DNA of 64,000 nucleotides, taken from assembly GCA_023052935.1 (NCBI GenBank), contig CM041293.1, positions 168,289,341 through 168,353,340 of the forward strand. The letters run 5' to 3'. This document shows positions 1 through 12,544 of the stretch, piece after piece (position 1 is the first letter of the stretch; every line of letters begins with the position of its first letter). The DNA comes from Piezodorus guildinii (Eukaryota > Arthropoda > Insecta > Hemiptera > Pentatomidae). The notes below the pieces were generated by a model that had not been told where the DNA came from, searched no databases, and was given only the letters and a program-made list of their open reading frames with translations. The position numbers and the translations under genes were made by a program.

Positions 1-552
1 GTTCAGCGCCATAATTGTCAGGCATATGGTCATGCGAGAACTTACTGCCACCACACACCACGCTGTGTGAAATGCGGTGAGCAACATAAATCAGAAGAAT
101 GTACAAGATCAAGAGCAACACCCGCTGTATGTGCTCTGTGACTCAAGGACCACCCGGCTAACTACAAGGGATGTCAAATCTACAAGAACCTCAAAACCAG
201 ATACCAAAAACCTCAGAATCTGGATGAAACAGCTGAACCGATCAGAAGCAGAAGGCAACCTTCAAAAACAATTGATTCCAATGTAACATTTGCCTATCTA
301 CTTGGAAGTGGGAACCAGAACAACGAGGCCCTGCCGGAACAACGCATACTTCAAAATCCTGAACCCCTTCCACAACCACCTATTCCTCAAAATTTAACCA
401 ACCCTCAAAAACCTCATCCGAATCAAATTTCTCATATTCCTCCTCACTCAAATGTCACAGACCTTACAAGTTTGATGACATCCTTCATCACTGAAATCAA
501 ATCCCTTATTATGCCGCTAATATCACTACTTACTAATCTCGTACAAAATTAA
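1..552 (+). pseudogene. LINE A copy 1 ORF1 (gag-like, zinc-knuckle) remnant
   Basis: This is the C-terminal part of the gag-like RNA-binding ORF1. The CCHC zinc knuckles of the intact copy (55210-56526) are recognisable. A TGA at 139-141 replaces the first or second cysteine codon of the third knuckle (CAL-stop in place of CALC), and a further in-frame TAA at 550-552 precedes the ancestral end at 574-576. Spacing to ORF2 is conserved relative to the intact copy, with no net indel. The product would be truncated inside the nucleic-acid-binding region. Confidence 0.9.
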
Positions 553-576
553 ATCCATTCCTTAAAAAATTCTTAA

Positions 577-3234
577 ATGACTACACCTAACTCCTTATCC
601 ATTCTCCTTAGGAATGCGAATGGTGTTAGAAATCACACTGACGAACTTACAGCTTTATTCCAAGACAAAAACGTTGATGTTATTACTGAAACTAGACTAA
701 CAGTTCTTTAAAATACCTCAATACGTAACATACCGTACGGACCACCCAGACGGAAAAGCCCATGCCGGTACTGCTGTCATTGTGCACCAGACCATCTCCC
801 ACCACACACTCCCACTCCCCTCCTATGATTTCCTACAATGCACCACCATAGTAATCAAGACTTTTTCTTTTCCGATCACCCTCGCATCAGCGTACTGCCC
901 TCCTAAACATTCTATCTCCAACATTCTATTCGAATCCTTCCTCAATTCCTTAGGAAACCACTTCATTCTGGGTGCAGACTTGAATGCTAAGAACCAACAA
1001 TGGGGTTCCAGATCCACGAATTGTCGTGGGCGGAATATACAGTCTGCTCTCAACTCTAGACGTTTCAACCTCCTGCCTCCAGACTCCCCTACCCACTGGC
1101 CAACTGATACTAACCGTAATCCTGACACCCTTGACTTCTTCATCCACAGCGGATTAGGCTCCCTAAACATGTCGGTGACTCGCCTTGATGAACTGTCCTC
1201 TGACCATAGTCCATTGTTCCTTAAAGTATCACAAACTCCTATTCCTAAACCCATCCCACCGTCATTTATCAGAGGCCCAGTAAACTGGGACCTTTTTCGC
1301 CAGATCCTGACCAGTGATATTTACCTCAGAGTGAAACTCAAAACTCCAGATGACCTTGACGATGCCGTAAACTCCTTCACCATCGCTATTCAACAAGCTG
1401 TTTGGACTGCCTCCTCTCCCAAGCACTCCCATATAAGTCATAACCAAAATCATTTACCACAACACCTCATAGACCTCATCCGCACCAAACGCCGATCCAG
1501 ATCCTTATGGAAACGCACCCGTCACCCCACAGGTCGCCGCTCCTATAACTTTTATTGTAGACAATTGAAGAGGGAGCTGGCGACCTTCCGTTCCTAATCC
1601 TTTAGTTTCTTCCTTTCTTCTCTTTCGGCTTGTGACGATTCCCTGTGAAATGTCACCAAGAAAATTCTGAAATCCCACCATATTTCCCATCTCCTCCGTC
1701 GTAGTAATCGTTCCTGGGCTGCGTCTGATGAAGACAAAGCCGAGGAACTTGCCAAATACGTTTCCGAAGTCTTCACACCTCATCCAGAATCCAATCCAAA
1801 CCACACTGTAGTAGTGGAATAGTTCCTTCAGTCTCCAATCCCGCTTTTATTACCTCCTAAAGCAGTTAATCCCTCTGAGGTCAAATATCTTCTCCGAAAA
1901 CTTGCACTCCGTAAATCTCCTGGATACGATCTCCTTACTCCTCAGATTCTCAGACAGCTTCCATCTAAAGCCGTTATATTTCTTACATATATTTACAACT
2001 CTATTCTACGCACTACACATTTTCCTCTCTTATGGAAACATTCCACTATAATTCTCTTCCTAAAACCAGGTAAATCTCCTAATACTATGACATCATATAG
2101 ACCTATCAGTCTACTCCCAATCCTTTCAAAAATCTTTGAAAAAATCCTCCTCAAACGAATATTACCTTTATTAGAATCCCACACTATTCCTTCCCTTGGA
2201 TTTCGTTCCCAACATTCAACCGTTCAGCAAGGGCTCCGAGTCATTGACCATGTTTCCTCTGCCCTTGAGAACAAGGAGTACTGCTCAGGTGCATTTCTGG
2301 ACATAACGCAAGCATTTGACCGGGTGTGGCACCCGGGATTACTCTTTAAGCTCAAAAACCATTTACCCCAATCCTTATACCTAGTCCTCCGATCCTATCT
2401 ATCAAAGCGCTCCTACCGAGTTCGCTGTGGTGCAGAATATTCCAATCATTATTCAGTCGAATCCGGTTTTCCTCAGGGCAGTGTCCTTGGTCCTATCCTC
2501 TACAATATATACACCGCTGATATTCCTGTTTGCCCTAATACCTTCCTAGCAACGTACGCTGATGACACAGCTATCCTATCCTCTCATTAAGATCCCGAAA
2601 TTGCATCTATAGGCCTCCAAACGCACCTTTCTTAAATTGAGGACTGGTGTAACAACTGGAGAATCAAAGTCAATCAATCCAAATGCAAACATGTCACCTT
2701 TACCCTTTGAAGACAATCCTGCCCTCCAGTTCTCTTTAACTCTGTTCCGCTTTCTTTCTCCCTCCGACAACAGTCCGGTATCTTGGCTTTCTTCTGGACA
2801 AAAGACCAACTTGGAACCCGCATACTAGACTTAAAAGACAAGAACTTCATCGACGATTTGGACAATTATACGGACTACTGAACCGAAATTCAAAACTATC
2901 TATTGAGAACAAACTGTTAATATACAAGACAGTACTGAAACCTATCTGGACCTACGGACTTGAACTGTGGGGGACAGCCAAATTTTCTAACATCAAACGC
3001 ATTCAATCCTTCCAATCTAAAGTCCTCCGAACAATAAGTAATGCCCCTTATTATGTATCCAACCATACCTTACACCGCGACCTAAATATTCCATTTATTT
3101 TAGACCTTATACCATTAAAAATCTCTAAATTTCATCAGAACCTTATCCATCACCCTCATCCCCTAGCTCAATCCTTATACAGCTCCACACATCCTTACCA
3201 TCACCCTAGAAGGTTGAAACGGCAGTGGCCTTGA
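577..3234 (+). pseudogene. LINE A copy 1 ORF2 (endonuclease-reverse transcriptase) remnant
   Basis: Family knowledge: Jockey ORF2 carries an N-terminal apurinic-type endonuclease and a reverse transcriptase that perform target-primed reverse transcription. Here the endonuclease body survives in one open stretch (782-1597, with LGADLNAKN and SSDHSPLFLKV). A piece of RT survives at 2087-2590, including YRPISLLPILSK, FLDITQAFDRVWH, PQGSVLGPILYN and the YADD box. A gap near 685-710 removes residues just after the E-containing endonuclease motif, TAA stops follow at about 1596 and 2588, and several one-base shifts occur after 2590. The terminal TGA (3232-3234, after QWP) is shared with the full-length copy. 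Clearly dead. Confidence 0.93.
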
Positions 3235-3505
3235 GACCTCTTGTAACATGTATATTGGAGTTCTAGCATTGGCTAGATTCTCCACTCACGTGCTGTATGC
3301 TTGTGAATTGTATATAGGTATGATTGACTTTTGTATATATTTTTATTGATTTTGTTTTGTATATATGTATATTGTACTATTATTATATAAATTTATTGTT
3401 TTGTATATATCGTGTGAATGTAGTATGAATGTTATACTTTATCACTATTAAAAATGTCCTAAATTGGACAGATTGTAATGTTACTCAATAAATAATTGTT
3501 TCTAA

Positions 3506-3921
3506 AAAAAAGTATATATTTGAAATATTAGGAATTTAATTTCCATTTAAATTATTTAAATAAAGACGAACTCTAAATGCCACTTTGTTTATATTACCTA
3601 AATTAATGAAAATGGATAGGAACGTTTTCGGAAAAACATGAAAATTATTTTGAAGAAAATAATTAAACCCGCAGTTTAAAGTGCCACTTCCGTTAACTTG
3701 ATTTTGGTGAAAAAGTAATATCCCACAGGCCTCGTTTAAATATTAACCGTCAGTTTTGTGCGAGTTTTCTTTATTAGGTTTTACTTGACGCACACATGCC
3801 TTTTAGCAATACTTATATTTGACTAAATAATTAAAACTTGATTATGTTTGCATATATAAAGACAACTCGGATTCAAAACTATTAATTTACGTATATGTAT
3901 TTTATTTAATAGAGATTTAAT
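3506..3921. other. AT-rich spacer, nothing recognised
   Basis: No open frame, tandem repeat or relative elsewhere in the window was found between two LINE copies of opposite orientation. Confidence 0.6.
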
Positions 3922-4790
3922 GTTTTTTTTCATTTATTGGAATCTACAACTGTATTAGTTAATACGTCAAGTAAATTAGCTGTCAGATAATATACATGAA
4001 GAGAAAATGCCCATTGGTATCACTCCACTATGAATCTAAACTAGAGGATCTCGAGGCCATCTTCTTTTCAAGCGCCTCGGAGGATTGTCAGGTATAGAAG
4101 AGGAAGCAAGGATTGAAACTAGTGGGCTAGAGTGGGAGTGGAGTTCGTCGTGGAAGGATTGATACCTAGTTCGGGCCAAATCAGCAACATAAGGGATGTT
4201 AAGGTCTTTATGGATGAGTTTATTTGTGACAAAGTAAGGAGCATTGAGCATTTTCCGAGGGATTTTGGATTCTAAGAATTGAATACGGGAAGAATTTGAT
4301 GGTTTAGTTGACCCCTAAAGCTAAACTCCGTAAGTCCAGATAGACCTTATGATGGTGATATAGATGAACCTTTTGTAGATAAGTGGAAGGCTAGAGCGTC
4401 GTTTCACTCTTGCGTGCTGATTCCATGTTAGACGTTTGTCAAGTAGAAGTCCTAGGTAGTGGATCTGTTCAACTGGAACAAGGGGAATATTATTAAATGA
4501 TACTGTAGGACAGAATGTCATAGGTTTACGAGGAAGGGCAAAGGTTATTTGGTGGGATTTGATGGAATTTATTTTAATTCTCCTATTATGACACCATACC
4601 TCAAGGTCTCGGATGTGGGATTGAAAAATTTGAGAGGCAATAGTAGGATCGTTATTGATTGATAACACACAGGTGTCATCATCATAGGTAGAAAGGAAGG
4701 TGTTGGGATGGGTTGGGATATCAGCTGTATAAACAGTGTAAAGGATAGGTCCTAGGATACTACCTTGAGGAACACCAGCAGACTAAGTAA
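3922..4790 (-). mobile_element. Jockey-type LINE family B, copy 1, 5'-truncated
   Basis: On the minus strand this reads as the C-terminal part of a Jockey-type RT. It begins at PQGSILGPILYTVYTADIP, then a mutated active site reading YDDD in place of YADD, then LGLLLDKRLTWN, IIRSIWTYG and DLNIPYVADLARTRYQSFH. The frame breaks between 4251 and 4321. The 3' end is a short A run at 3922-3930. The 5' truncation near 4790 is typical of LINE insertion. Family B is a relative of family A, but distinct from it. Confidence 0.88.
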
Positions 4791-5250
4791 AAAGAGATGA
4801 ATAGGAAAGATGTAATGGTAAAAACATATTTGTAACGTATAAAATATAAATACCATATATATGTAGTAATCATTTGTTTTGTTTTTCAAAATATCTAAGT
4901 AGCTAAGAATATTGCACGTTACTGAAAATTCAAGTATGACTTTAATATATTGAGAATCCTTGGGAACAAAATATGATAGAGGGAGGTATAGAAAATCGCT
5001 ACACTTCAATCTTTTCTCCCCGATAGAGTATTCTTTGTCTGAAAGGACTGAGGAATGTCAGGGATTCATCCCGTTTTGGCGGGCGTATACCAAGGATCAA
5101 TATTGTATACTATATACTATATGAAATCGACACACATACTTGGACTAATATTTCCCGAATCCGCAAAGACCACGCTGATTTTAGAATTAAAATTCTATTA
5201 CTTAATATTAAGACTGATCACGAGCCACTGCTAATTTAATATTGCATTTT

Positions 5251-5252
<2 letters not shown>
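4791..5252. other. AT-rich spacer, nothing recognised
   Basis: No supported gene. The 85-residue minus frame at 4752-5009 is phenylalanine- and tyrosine-rich, as expected from AT-rich DNA, and overlaps the end of the LINE B fragment. Confidence 0.6.
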
Positions 5253-5285
<33 letters not shown>

Positions 5286-6097
5286 ACTAAATCAGTACAC
5301 AAATTCACTCAGGAAACTCAAATGTTTAACATACATAAATAGTTAGAATAGATAGCAAATAATTTTTATTCCGGGACAGGATCCCTTTATAATAACAGGT
5401 TTGTACAGTTTAAATATACAATATGTCTGGCCAACAGACAAGATGAACATGATTAACTACTATTTACAATAATTGATGAATTTGTATACAACACAAAATA
5501 AATAAAATAAAAACAATCTTCAGAAGCTAATTATGTTCGACAAAATGAGAAATAAATGAGTTGATAACATAATTCAAATATAAAAGAAAGAAAAAAACTA
5601 AAACAAATAAAAATAATTAGTAACGTTATTCTGGTACTTAGTATTCTAAGAATAACACTAGCTCTGAAATAATAAAGGATCTATATCTGGCTAAGAATTA
5701 ATGAAAGAGAAAACAATTAAAACATAAATAAAAATAAGAAATACAATAATAAGAAATAAAATCTTCTAGTGACGGCCATTTTCAGTTGCTTTCGAGGGAA
5801 AAACGACGAGCATGTTTTTCAGAAGAGAAAAATAGAACCAAAATATTTCCAAAAGGTTCTAAAGGACGTTAAAAAAAAATTGATACTTTGACATATTTGT
5901 ATTCTCATGATTTAGTTTTATCTAAATCTTCTATTTGATTTACTATAATGAACAATCAAGTTCTTTGAAAACGCGATTTGAAATACAATTTTTTTTTAAA
6001 AGTGACTAATTGCAGATTCAATGTGAAGTAGAAAAATAAGTTCCAAATCGGACCAAAAATTTTCATTCCATAACTTTAAAACATGGAACTTTAAAAC
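5253..6097 (-). other. Poly-T run (29 T) followed by AT-rich DNA; possible minus-strand retrocopy
   Basis: A run of 29 T at 5253-5281 looks like the poly(A) tail of a minus-strand retroelement or processed copy. The adjoining 800 bases are AT-rich and hold no recognisable coding sequence, so the source cannot be named. A simple homopolymer is the alternative. Confidence 0.35.
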
Positions 6098-6410
6098 TCT
6101 GGGGTCGTCTAGTGGGTAGAGCGGTAGTCTGCTGTGCTCCAGGTCCTGGGGGGTTCAAATCCCGGCTATGGTGGAATATTATTATATGTTATTTCAGCCG
6201 GGGGCCGATCCTGTGGTATGGAGACCCTCCTGGGGCACACCCAGCCTCAATAAAGTGGGTACCAAAAATGGGGAAATAACTCGGCGGCTGAGCGTGATCT
6301 CGGCCGAATCACCTCACTGCACGGCCGTTGGCCTAGAAACAGTACGAAATCTCTACATGTACTGAGCCGAAAACTCTTCATGTGTTGTAGTGGTACAGAT
6401 TTTTTTTTAT
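6098..6410 (+). mobile_element. tRNA-derived SINE
   Basis: The head resembles a tRNA gene with internal RNA polymerase III promoter: an A-box-like stretch (TGGGTAGAGCGG, 6113-6124) and a B box (GGTTCAAATCC, 6152-6162). The head is not a tRNA gene because the acceptor arms do not pair and a 3' body of about 240 bases follows. Part of that body (AAAGTGG..ACCAAAAA.TGGGAAA and TGTACTGA.CC) recurs at 15470-15655. The 3' end is a T-rich stretch near 6400. SINEs are non-coding and depend on LINE machinery. Confidence 0.8.
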
Positions 6411-6546
6411 CTTTAAAACAATGTATATTCCTGTGAGATATTCCTGTCCGATTTCCTAGAATAAATAAAGCATTTTTTGGGACTCAAAGTCTCAATTATG
6501 TGGGCCATCAAATCTTTAGTTAATCGTTACAAGATATTATTTTTTT

Positions 6547-7141
6547 CAGAAACAATTCTTTATTGATTAATATTAAAATCAGTCCAAATAAGGACATTTT
6601 TAATAGTGATAAAGTACAACATTCACACGATATATATAAAACAATAAATTTATATAATAATAATACAATATACATATATACAAAACAAAATTAATAAAAT
6701 ATATACAAAAGTCACTCATACCTATATACAATTCTCAAGCATACATCACGTGAGTGGAGAATCTAGCCAATGCAAGAACTCCATTATACATGTTACAAGA
6801 GATCTCGAGACCACAGCCGTTTCAACCTTCTAGAGGGATGGTAAGGATTTGGGATAAGGATTGAGCTAGCGTATTGGGGTGAGAGATAAGGTTCTGATGG
6901 AATTTGGAGAATTTTGATGGTATAAGGTATAAAATAAATGGAATATTAAGATCGCGGTGTAAGACATGGTTGGTGACATAATAAGGAGCATCAACTATTA
7001 TTCGGAGGACTTTGGATTGGAAGGATTGAATGCGTTTGATTTTAGAAAATTTGGCTGTCCCCCACAGTTCAAGTCCGTAGGTCCAGATAGGTTTCAGTAC
7101 TGTATTGTATATTAGCAGTTTGTTTTCCATGGATAGTTTAG
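6547..7141 (-). mobile_element. Jockey-type LINE family A, copy 2, 5'-truncated
   Basis: On the minus strand this matches the last ~180 codons plus 3' UTR of the full-length LINE A (VLKPIWTYGLELWGTAKFS, DLNIPFILYLIPSKFSKFH). The 3' end is AATAAAGAATTGTTTCTG at 6547. The C-terminal codons read WSRDLL, so this copy lacks the TGA found after QWP in copies 1 and 4. An open frame runs from 7130 to 6822. The 5' end is cut in the RT C-terminal region. Confidence 0.92.
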
Positions 7142-7775
7142 TTATTGAAAAAGCTCATGTATAAGATAATATTTTTTCTAAAATCTTTAGCTTTCAAACG
7201 GTATATCATACATGTATATTACTGTACTTATGTTCAAAAAGAAAAAAATGCATTAAATGCATTGAATTCATTCAATTTATATATTTATCTGTTTTTCATC
7301 GGTGGTAACAAGATAATATAGTTATTTTTATAGAATCAACAAAATTAAAGGTACTTTAGAAAGAGAAAATTTAAAATATCGGCATTTAAGCCCTGTCAGA
7401 CTATTTTAATCAGAATGAAGCCTACATGATATTAAAGCCTATTAAATTTTACATTGATATCGTGAGTTTAATCAAAATCGTCGGAACCGTTTTTGAGAAA
7501 AACATGCAATATGCATGGTATAAAGTGGCTCTTCTGGTTAGCGAATTTTGAATAAAAAGTTGCTGTAACATCTCGGGCATATAGGTCTCTCAAATATGAA
7601 ATTTCAGTTTCTTACGTCTTTTCGTTCTTGCACTAGACTAACTACAAACACACAGACCTTTTTGTGGGGCTTGGTTATTTAAACTCAAGGGAACCTAAGA
7701 CTTGTATTTTCGTTGAAAACTGTAATTCGAAAATATATTTTGAGCATGTAGTGAGAGTATTTTTTCTTTCATTCT
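7139..7775 (+). repeat. M repeat, copy 1 (5' part missing)
   Basis: Matches the middle and 3' part of the most complete M copy (49453-50340). Shared tracts include TTTAGCTTTC.AACGGTAT, TGCATGGTATAAAGTGGC and a short CA-rich stretch before ACAGACCTTTTTG. No coding potential. It is cut at its 5' side where LINE A copy 2 begins. Confidence 0.8.
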
Positions 7776-8331
7776 TTCTCTTTTTTGCCATCTTAATTTA
7801 TTATACCTTGATTTAAGTAGTTGTGTAATTTTTTATTTTTAAAATTATTTTTATATCCCTTCTCACAAATGACTGGAAGAAGTGACAGAAGTTCTTTTTT
7901 GATGCTTATATAAGCAAAAATGAAACTCATGAATGTGATTTTGACATTATTTTTTATTCTTTTTTTTTTACGAATAGTGAATCATGTAATATAGTATTTC
8001 TAGCCAAAATTTAACGAACAGCGTGAAACCTTCCAAGAGCTCTAAGAATTCTAAAACGGACTTTATTTGCCAAGATTTGTCAGTAAAGTTGCGGCCCGGA
8101 AATACGGAAGTTAGTGTTGTGAGGAATTACGTCGAGATAATCGTCACGCACCTGGTTCGTTACCCCAGCACGCAGCGAGGCAGTAATTAGAAGGCTTTGT
8201 CTCTATCAAGGATTTACATCCAAATCATTCTTTACAAATGTTAAGTCGAAATATTAATTAGTCAGGCAATTCGCAAACTGGTCAATTAGAAACAATTGCA
8301 ATATTTTGTATATTTATATTACTTGTATTAT
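7776..8331. other. AT-rich spacer, nothing recognised
   Basis: No open frame or repeat partner was recognised. Confidence 0.55.
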
Positions 8332-8880
8332 TTTTTTTTTTTTTTGTTATTGCTGGGAAGGATGTCACAAAATCTTTATTAATCATATTTTTACAATCTT
8401 AATTATAATTAACGATAGTGTATTACAGATCTATTATATACGCTGTGATAATTCAATACATTAAGCTAAATTTATAAACTGTTTTCCTGAATATGGTTAG
8501 GAATTTTTTTTTTATTGGATACGATGCTGCACTAAGGGTAAATATTTTTTAAAAATACATATTTTGCTTATTTTTACAACTTTATTTAATTCAATACAAC
8601 GAGTTAAAGGCAATAGTAGAATTATGGGTCTGAAAATGTATTGTGAATAAATTAACATACTAGTGTTTTTATTGGGCTGGTAGTTTTGAATTATATTTCG
8701 GGCTAAGTCAGCTACTAATGCGATATTTAGGTCTTTATGTAAGGCGTTTAGTTGAAAAATTAAGGAACGTTTAGGATTTATTTTTTTGTAAAATGTCGGA
8801 TCGCAAGGGTCGGAGGAGGGGGAAATGTGATGGGTAGGACTAATGTTAAAATCCAACTTTGGACTTACCTTTTTTTTTTT
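8332..8880 (-). mobile_element. Jockey-like LINE family D, 3' end, copy 1
   Basis: The minus strand contains LHKDLNIALVADLAR, matching the C-terminal LHRDLNIPYVADLAR block of the Jockey-type LINEs here, inside an open frame 8856-8512 (114 aa). A T run at 8332-8345 would be its poly(A) tail. The downstream part (8410-8705) recurs at 9044-9345, which gives a second copy of the same 3' end. The N-terminal part of the frame has no recognised match. Confidence 0.65.
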
Positions 8881-9011
8881 TAACTATTTACGCAACATTT
8901 TCAATTTTTGTTATATTTGTTTTTACTTTCGACCCATTTAAAAAGAAAACAAAAATTAAAAAAATAATAATAATAATAATAAAGCATCTTAGATTCAATA
9001 TTTAACGACCC

Positions 9012-9013
<2 letters not shown>

Positions 9014-9047
<34 letters not shown>

Positions 9048-9360
9048 GTGTATTGCTGATTTATTGAATAAGCTGTGATAAGTCAATACATTAACCTAAT
9101 TTCATAAACGGTTTTCCTGGAATATGGTTTATTAATTAATTTTTTTGTTGGATACGATGCTGCCTGCATTAAGGATAAATATTTTTATAAAAAACATATG
9201 TTATTCAAATTTACAACATTATTTAATACAATACAACGAGTAAAAGAGAAACTACAGAATTATGGGCCTGAAAATGTTTTGTGAAGAAATTAACGTACTA
9301 GTGGTTTGATTGAGCTGGTAGTTTCGAATTGCGGGAGATATATCTATGTAATCTATTGAG
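9014..9360 (-). mobile_element. LINE family D, 3' end, copy 2, with 30-T tail
   Basis: Thirty T at 9014-9043 (poly(A) on the minus strand) are followed by about 300 bases similar to 8410-8705 in the same orientation, including GTTTTCCTG.AATATGG, GGATACGATGCTGC and ATTATGGG.CTGAAAATG. The A-tail plus 5' truncation indicates a separate insertion, not a simple duplication. Confidence 0.65.
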
Positions 9361-9699
9361 GATACTGAGGGCGTAAGTTAAGATTGGATAATTATTTTAT
9401 TATTATATAAATATTTATAAGCCTTCGTCGGCAAAAGTTAAAAGGCTTGTACTTATTGCATTGAAACTTGTTTACTTTAATCTTCTCCTGAATGCCACCG
9501 ACAGGGCTTGAAAGCCGATATTTAAAATTTTCTTCTGAAGTACCTTTAAGTTTGTACATTTCAAAAGATTAACCATGCCATCTTAATGACTTTGATAAGG
9601 GATGGCTCTTACAACTTAGGTGAATTTGATGACCAACTAAAGGATAAAAGAACAAAACTATGTTTTAACGTAAGTTTCAGTTCTTTTTTTTTTTTTTAG

Positions 9700-10328
9700 T
9701 TTTTTTTTTTATGATTAGAACAGTAATATAGACGTATAATATATCGTTAGAAAGCTAATGATTTTAGAAAAAATACTTTATTATACACAAGCTTGTAAAA
9801 GTTAATAAAGAGTGATGAAATATAATAGATTTTTTAATAAAACACATGTTTCTATAGAAATTCAATTTAATGAATTCTTTAATAGTTTCACTCATTTTTA
9901 TCTTTTAACTGTATTTGAAAAGTCTTTGATCGATTTTTAAAACGAAGGTAAGTAAAAGTCTGTTGCTCGCACCAGATTCACCAGTGATGAATTCAATGAA
10001 TTTAATGCATTTTTTTGTTTTTGAACATAAGTACAGTAATATACATGTATGATATACCGTTAGAAAGCTAATGATTTTAGAAAAAATACTATCTTATACA
10101 CAAGCTTATAAAAGTTAATAAAGATTGATGAAAAGCCGATAAAACTAACTGATTATTTTATATAATAATATAATAGATCTTTTTAATAAAACACATGTTT
10201 CTATAGAAATTCAATTTAATGAATTCTTTAATAGTTTCACTCATTTTTATCTTTTAACTGTATTAGAAAATGTTTAATCGATTTTAAAACGAAGGTAAGT
10301 AAAAGTCGTGTGTTGCTCGCACCTGTTT
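9700..10328 (-). repeat. Two head-to-tail M repeat 5' halves in tandem
   Basis: Two inverted-orientation M 5' portions follow each other (about 9710-9980 and 10025-10327). Both contain CTAATGATTTTAGAAAAAAT, the ACATGTTTCTATAGAAATTC tract and GAAGGTAAGTAAAAGTC, and both end in the outer GTTGCTCGCACC block. A smaller M-like scrap (GGCTTGAAAGCCGATATTT) lies at 9515-9590. Confidence 0.75.
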
Positions 10329-11030
10329 TTTTTTTAAAATGGATTCTAATTAAGAGCAAATATTGAGCAGAAATATTAAAGGCAACATCATTAACTGTCT
10401 AACCGGTAACAGGTATTTATTTATTCTTAAGAAATCATGACGTAGTTCCCATAGCAATTAAAGTAAATCTTCAATTACCTCGGTATTCAGGATAGGAAAT
10501 TTGAAGCCTTGAGTATAAGTAGGGAGTTATAGAGTGAAAAAACTCACCCTTTTACGTCGAGTTAGTCGTCATTTTTCCTTCCTCTATATCTCACCTGCCT
10601 CCTTTTCTACTTCCCCCGTCCCCGACATCAAAGGAACAGTTTTCGGCCTGAAATTCAATGCTTGCCGGGGCATACTTTAGTGAGTTTTCTTACAAAAAGC
10701 TGCTTTATGCCAGTGGACCCATATTATGAAAGGTAAGACGAGAAAATTGCCAAAGAACCTAATGATATGAGTTATTAAAAGTAAACGTAATACATTTCTA
10801 ACTTATTTTGAAAAAATAAATAATCCAGGTTCTGTAAAGTTTCTTTATTCATTTAACTCCAAAGTATGAAATGACGAACTATATTAAATAAAATTCAGAG
10901 AGAAAGAAATGTCAAAATTTTGGCTTGCATTTTTACAAGTCATATTCAAAATCCAAAATTTATTTGAATACATTAAGAAAGATAAAAAAAAGTAATTTAG
11001 GAATAATCAGGAATCAGTGATTTTTTGAAA
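10329..11030. other. Unassigned sequence
   Basis: No gene or repeat recognised. A modestly GC-richer, pyrimidine-rich patch lies near 10560-10620. Confidence 0.5.
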
Positions 11031-11245
11031 ATTTTTAATTTTGGCAACGTTTCGGCTCAAGCTTGTGAGCCTATGATAGGCTACAAACATCAGAACAGAA
11101 CAAAGATGGAGTACCCGTCAATCATAAAACAGACAAAGAAATAATCTTATTAAAAAAATGACTGATTCCTGATTATTCCACCTATAATGTTTCTACAGTT
11201 GACTATACATCCTCATATAAAAAAGTAAAATGATTAAAAGAAACA
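11031..11245. mobile_element. Penelope-like relic with inverted terminal segment
   Basis: The segment GGCAACGTTTCGGCTCAAGC at about 11043 is inverted relative to the 3' part (TGACTGATTCCTGATTATTCC, then CTATACATCCTCA), as in the larger copy at 24268-25360. Between them lies a scrap matching the end of the GIY-YIG-like remnant (VPVNH.TDKEII). The hammerhead-like CTGATGA core is mutated here. The AT-rich stretch to about 11400 shares GGTTCTTGTTTTTGTTATTT with 24700 and may belong to the same element. Confidence 0.65.
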
Positions 11246-11654
11246 TAGTATGAATGTGAAATGTATTTGTTATTTGTTTGTACTTCATTTATTGTAATTA
11301 TTTATCTACTAATTTTGTTATTGTATAACACCTCTGGTTCTTGTTTTTGTTATTTATTTATTTATTTTACGTTTATTTAGTTTGTATCATTTTATGTAAT
11401 TTGACTTTTATATTGTTTTATTGTAAATATTGTATAATGGGATACTTTAAGCAATTATTATTGTCCATTGTGACAAACTGTAATACATACGAATAAATAA
11501 TATTTAATAATTAAAAATATGAAAGAAAAGAATATAGGTATATCCATTCGAGATTAAAAAGTTTCTTTCAACGAAAATCTCCTTAAAAGTACGGCATGTT
11601 TGGTATTTCATATATTTATCGTTTTAAATTTTTAAGGTATATCGTAGTAAAAAA

Positions 11655-12542
11655 ATAAAAAATCCGGTGCGGGCAACACGCGATTGCTACTTACGCGTTA
11701 GTTAAAATCGATTAAGAATTTTACAGGTATATTTTATATTGCAATTGTGATACAGTCAAAGATAAAAATGAGTGAAAACAAAAAGAATTAATTAAATTGA
11801 TTTTAGAGAAACAGTGTGTTTTTAAAAAAAATATATACTCTATTACTAAAATAATCAGTTAGTTTTATCGGCTTTTTATCACTCTTATTCAATTTTACAA
11901 GCTTGTGTATAAGATATAATTTTGGGAAGTCTGTCTCCTTCCAACTGTATATATACTCTATTTTACTGTTCTATATTCAAAACAAAATTGGCGCGCTGTT
12001 GCTTCATGACAAGCGCCAGGTTGCACACGTCACATGAATTATCCTTTTCGGGACCCCTCCCAAAATAAAAAGTTAGTTTATATCGACTTTTATTATCGCT
12101 CTCATATTAACACTTTTAAAAGTCCGTGATCAGATAATAATTTTTCTAATATCTTTAGCTATCCAACAGTATTCTCGATTATACATCTATTACAGTTCTT
12201 ATGTTCATAAACAAAAAATTTCATTAAAAAATATTTTCGCAGTTTTCTCCTTTATTTAGAAATCGAATTCGTTTAATTATATATTTACCTGTGTTTTTTT
12301 TATCGTTTATAACAAGATTATATTGTTATTTTTTTTTAATCTCCAAAATTAAAAATACTTTATAAGAAGAAAATTTAATATATCGGTATTTAAGCCCTTT
12401 CAGACTATTTAATCAGAATGAAACCTACATAGATTAGAGGCCATTTAATTGTGCATTGATATAACAGGTTTAATAAAAATCGTTAACTGTTTTTCAAAAA
12501 TGTGTTGGATATCCTAATAACGGAATTTAGTATGGCTTTAGC
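11655..12542 (+). repeat. M repeat, copy in unit 1, interrupted by mariner
   Basis: Starts at the outer block GGTGCGGGCAACACG and runs through the M body until the TA target of the mariner at 12543-12544. Non-coding. Confidence 0.75.
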
Positions 12543-12544
12543 TA

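Larger units (their letters stand above)
1..3505 (+). mobile_element. Jockey-type LINE family A, copy 1, decayed and cut by the left edge
   Basis: This copy aligns base for base with the full-length element at 54869-59468; window base 1 corresponds to 55951. It holds the end of ORF1, all of a broken ORF2 and the 3' UTR. The 3' end is AATAAATAATTGTTTCT followed by eight A, the usual short tail of a target-primed insertion. Premature stops and small gaps make it non-functional. The 5' end and target-site duplication lie outside the window. Confidence 0.93.

Noticed and set aside
823..1254. Antisense 143-codon frame in LINE A copy 1
   Set aside because: A shadow of the ORF2 coding strand; the same antisense frames appear at 56787-57417 in the intact copy.
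6098..6175. A tRNA gene
   Set aside because: A and B boxes are present but the acceptor and anticodon arms do not pair, and a SINE body follows.
8512..8856. A host gene of 114 codons
   Set aside because: Contains the Jockey-type LHKDLNIALVADLAR block and a poly-T tail, so it is a LINE 3' end.
9700..10328. CRISPR-like or regulatory direct repeats
   Set aside because: The two repeated blocks are tandem M-repeat halves with relatives across the window.
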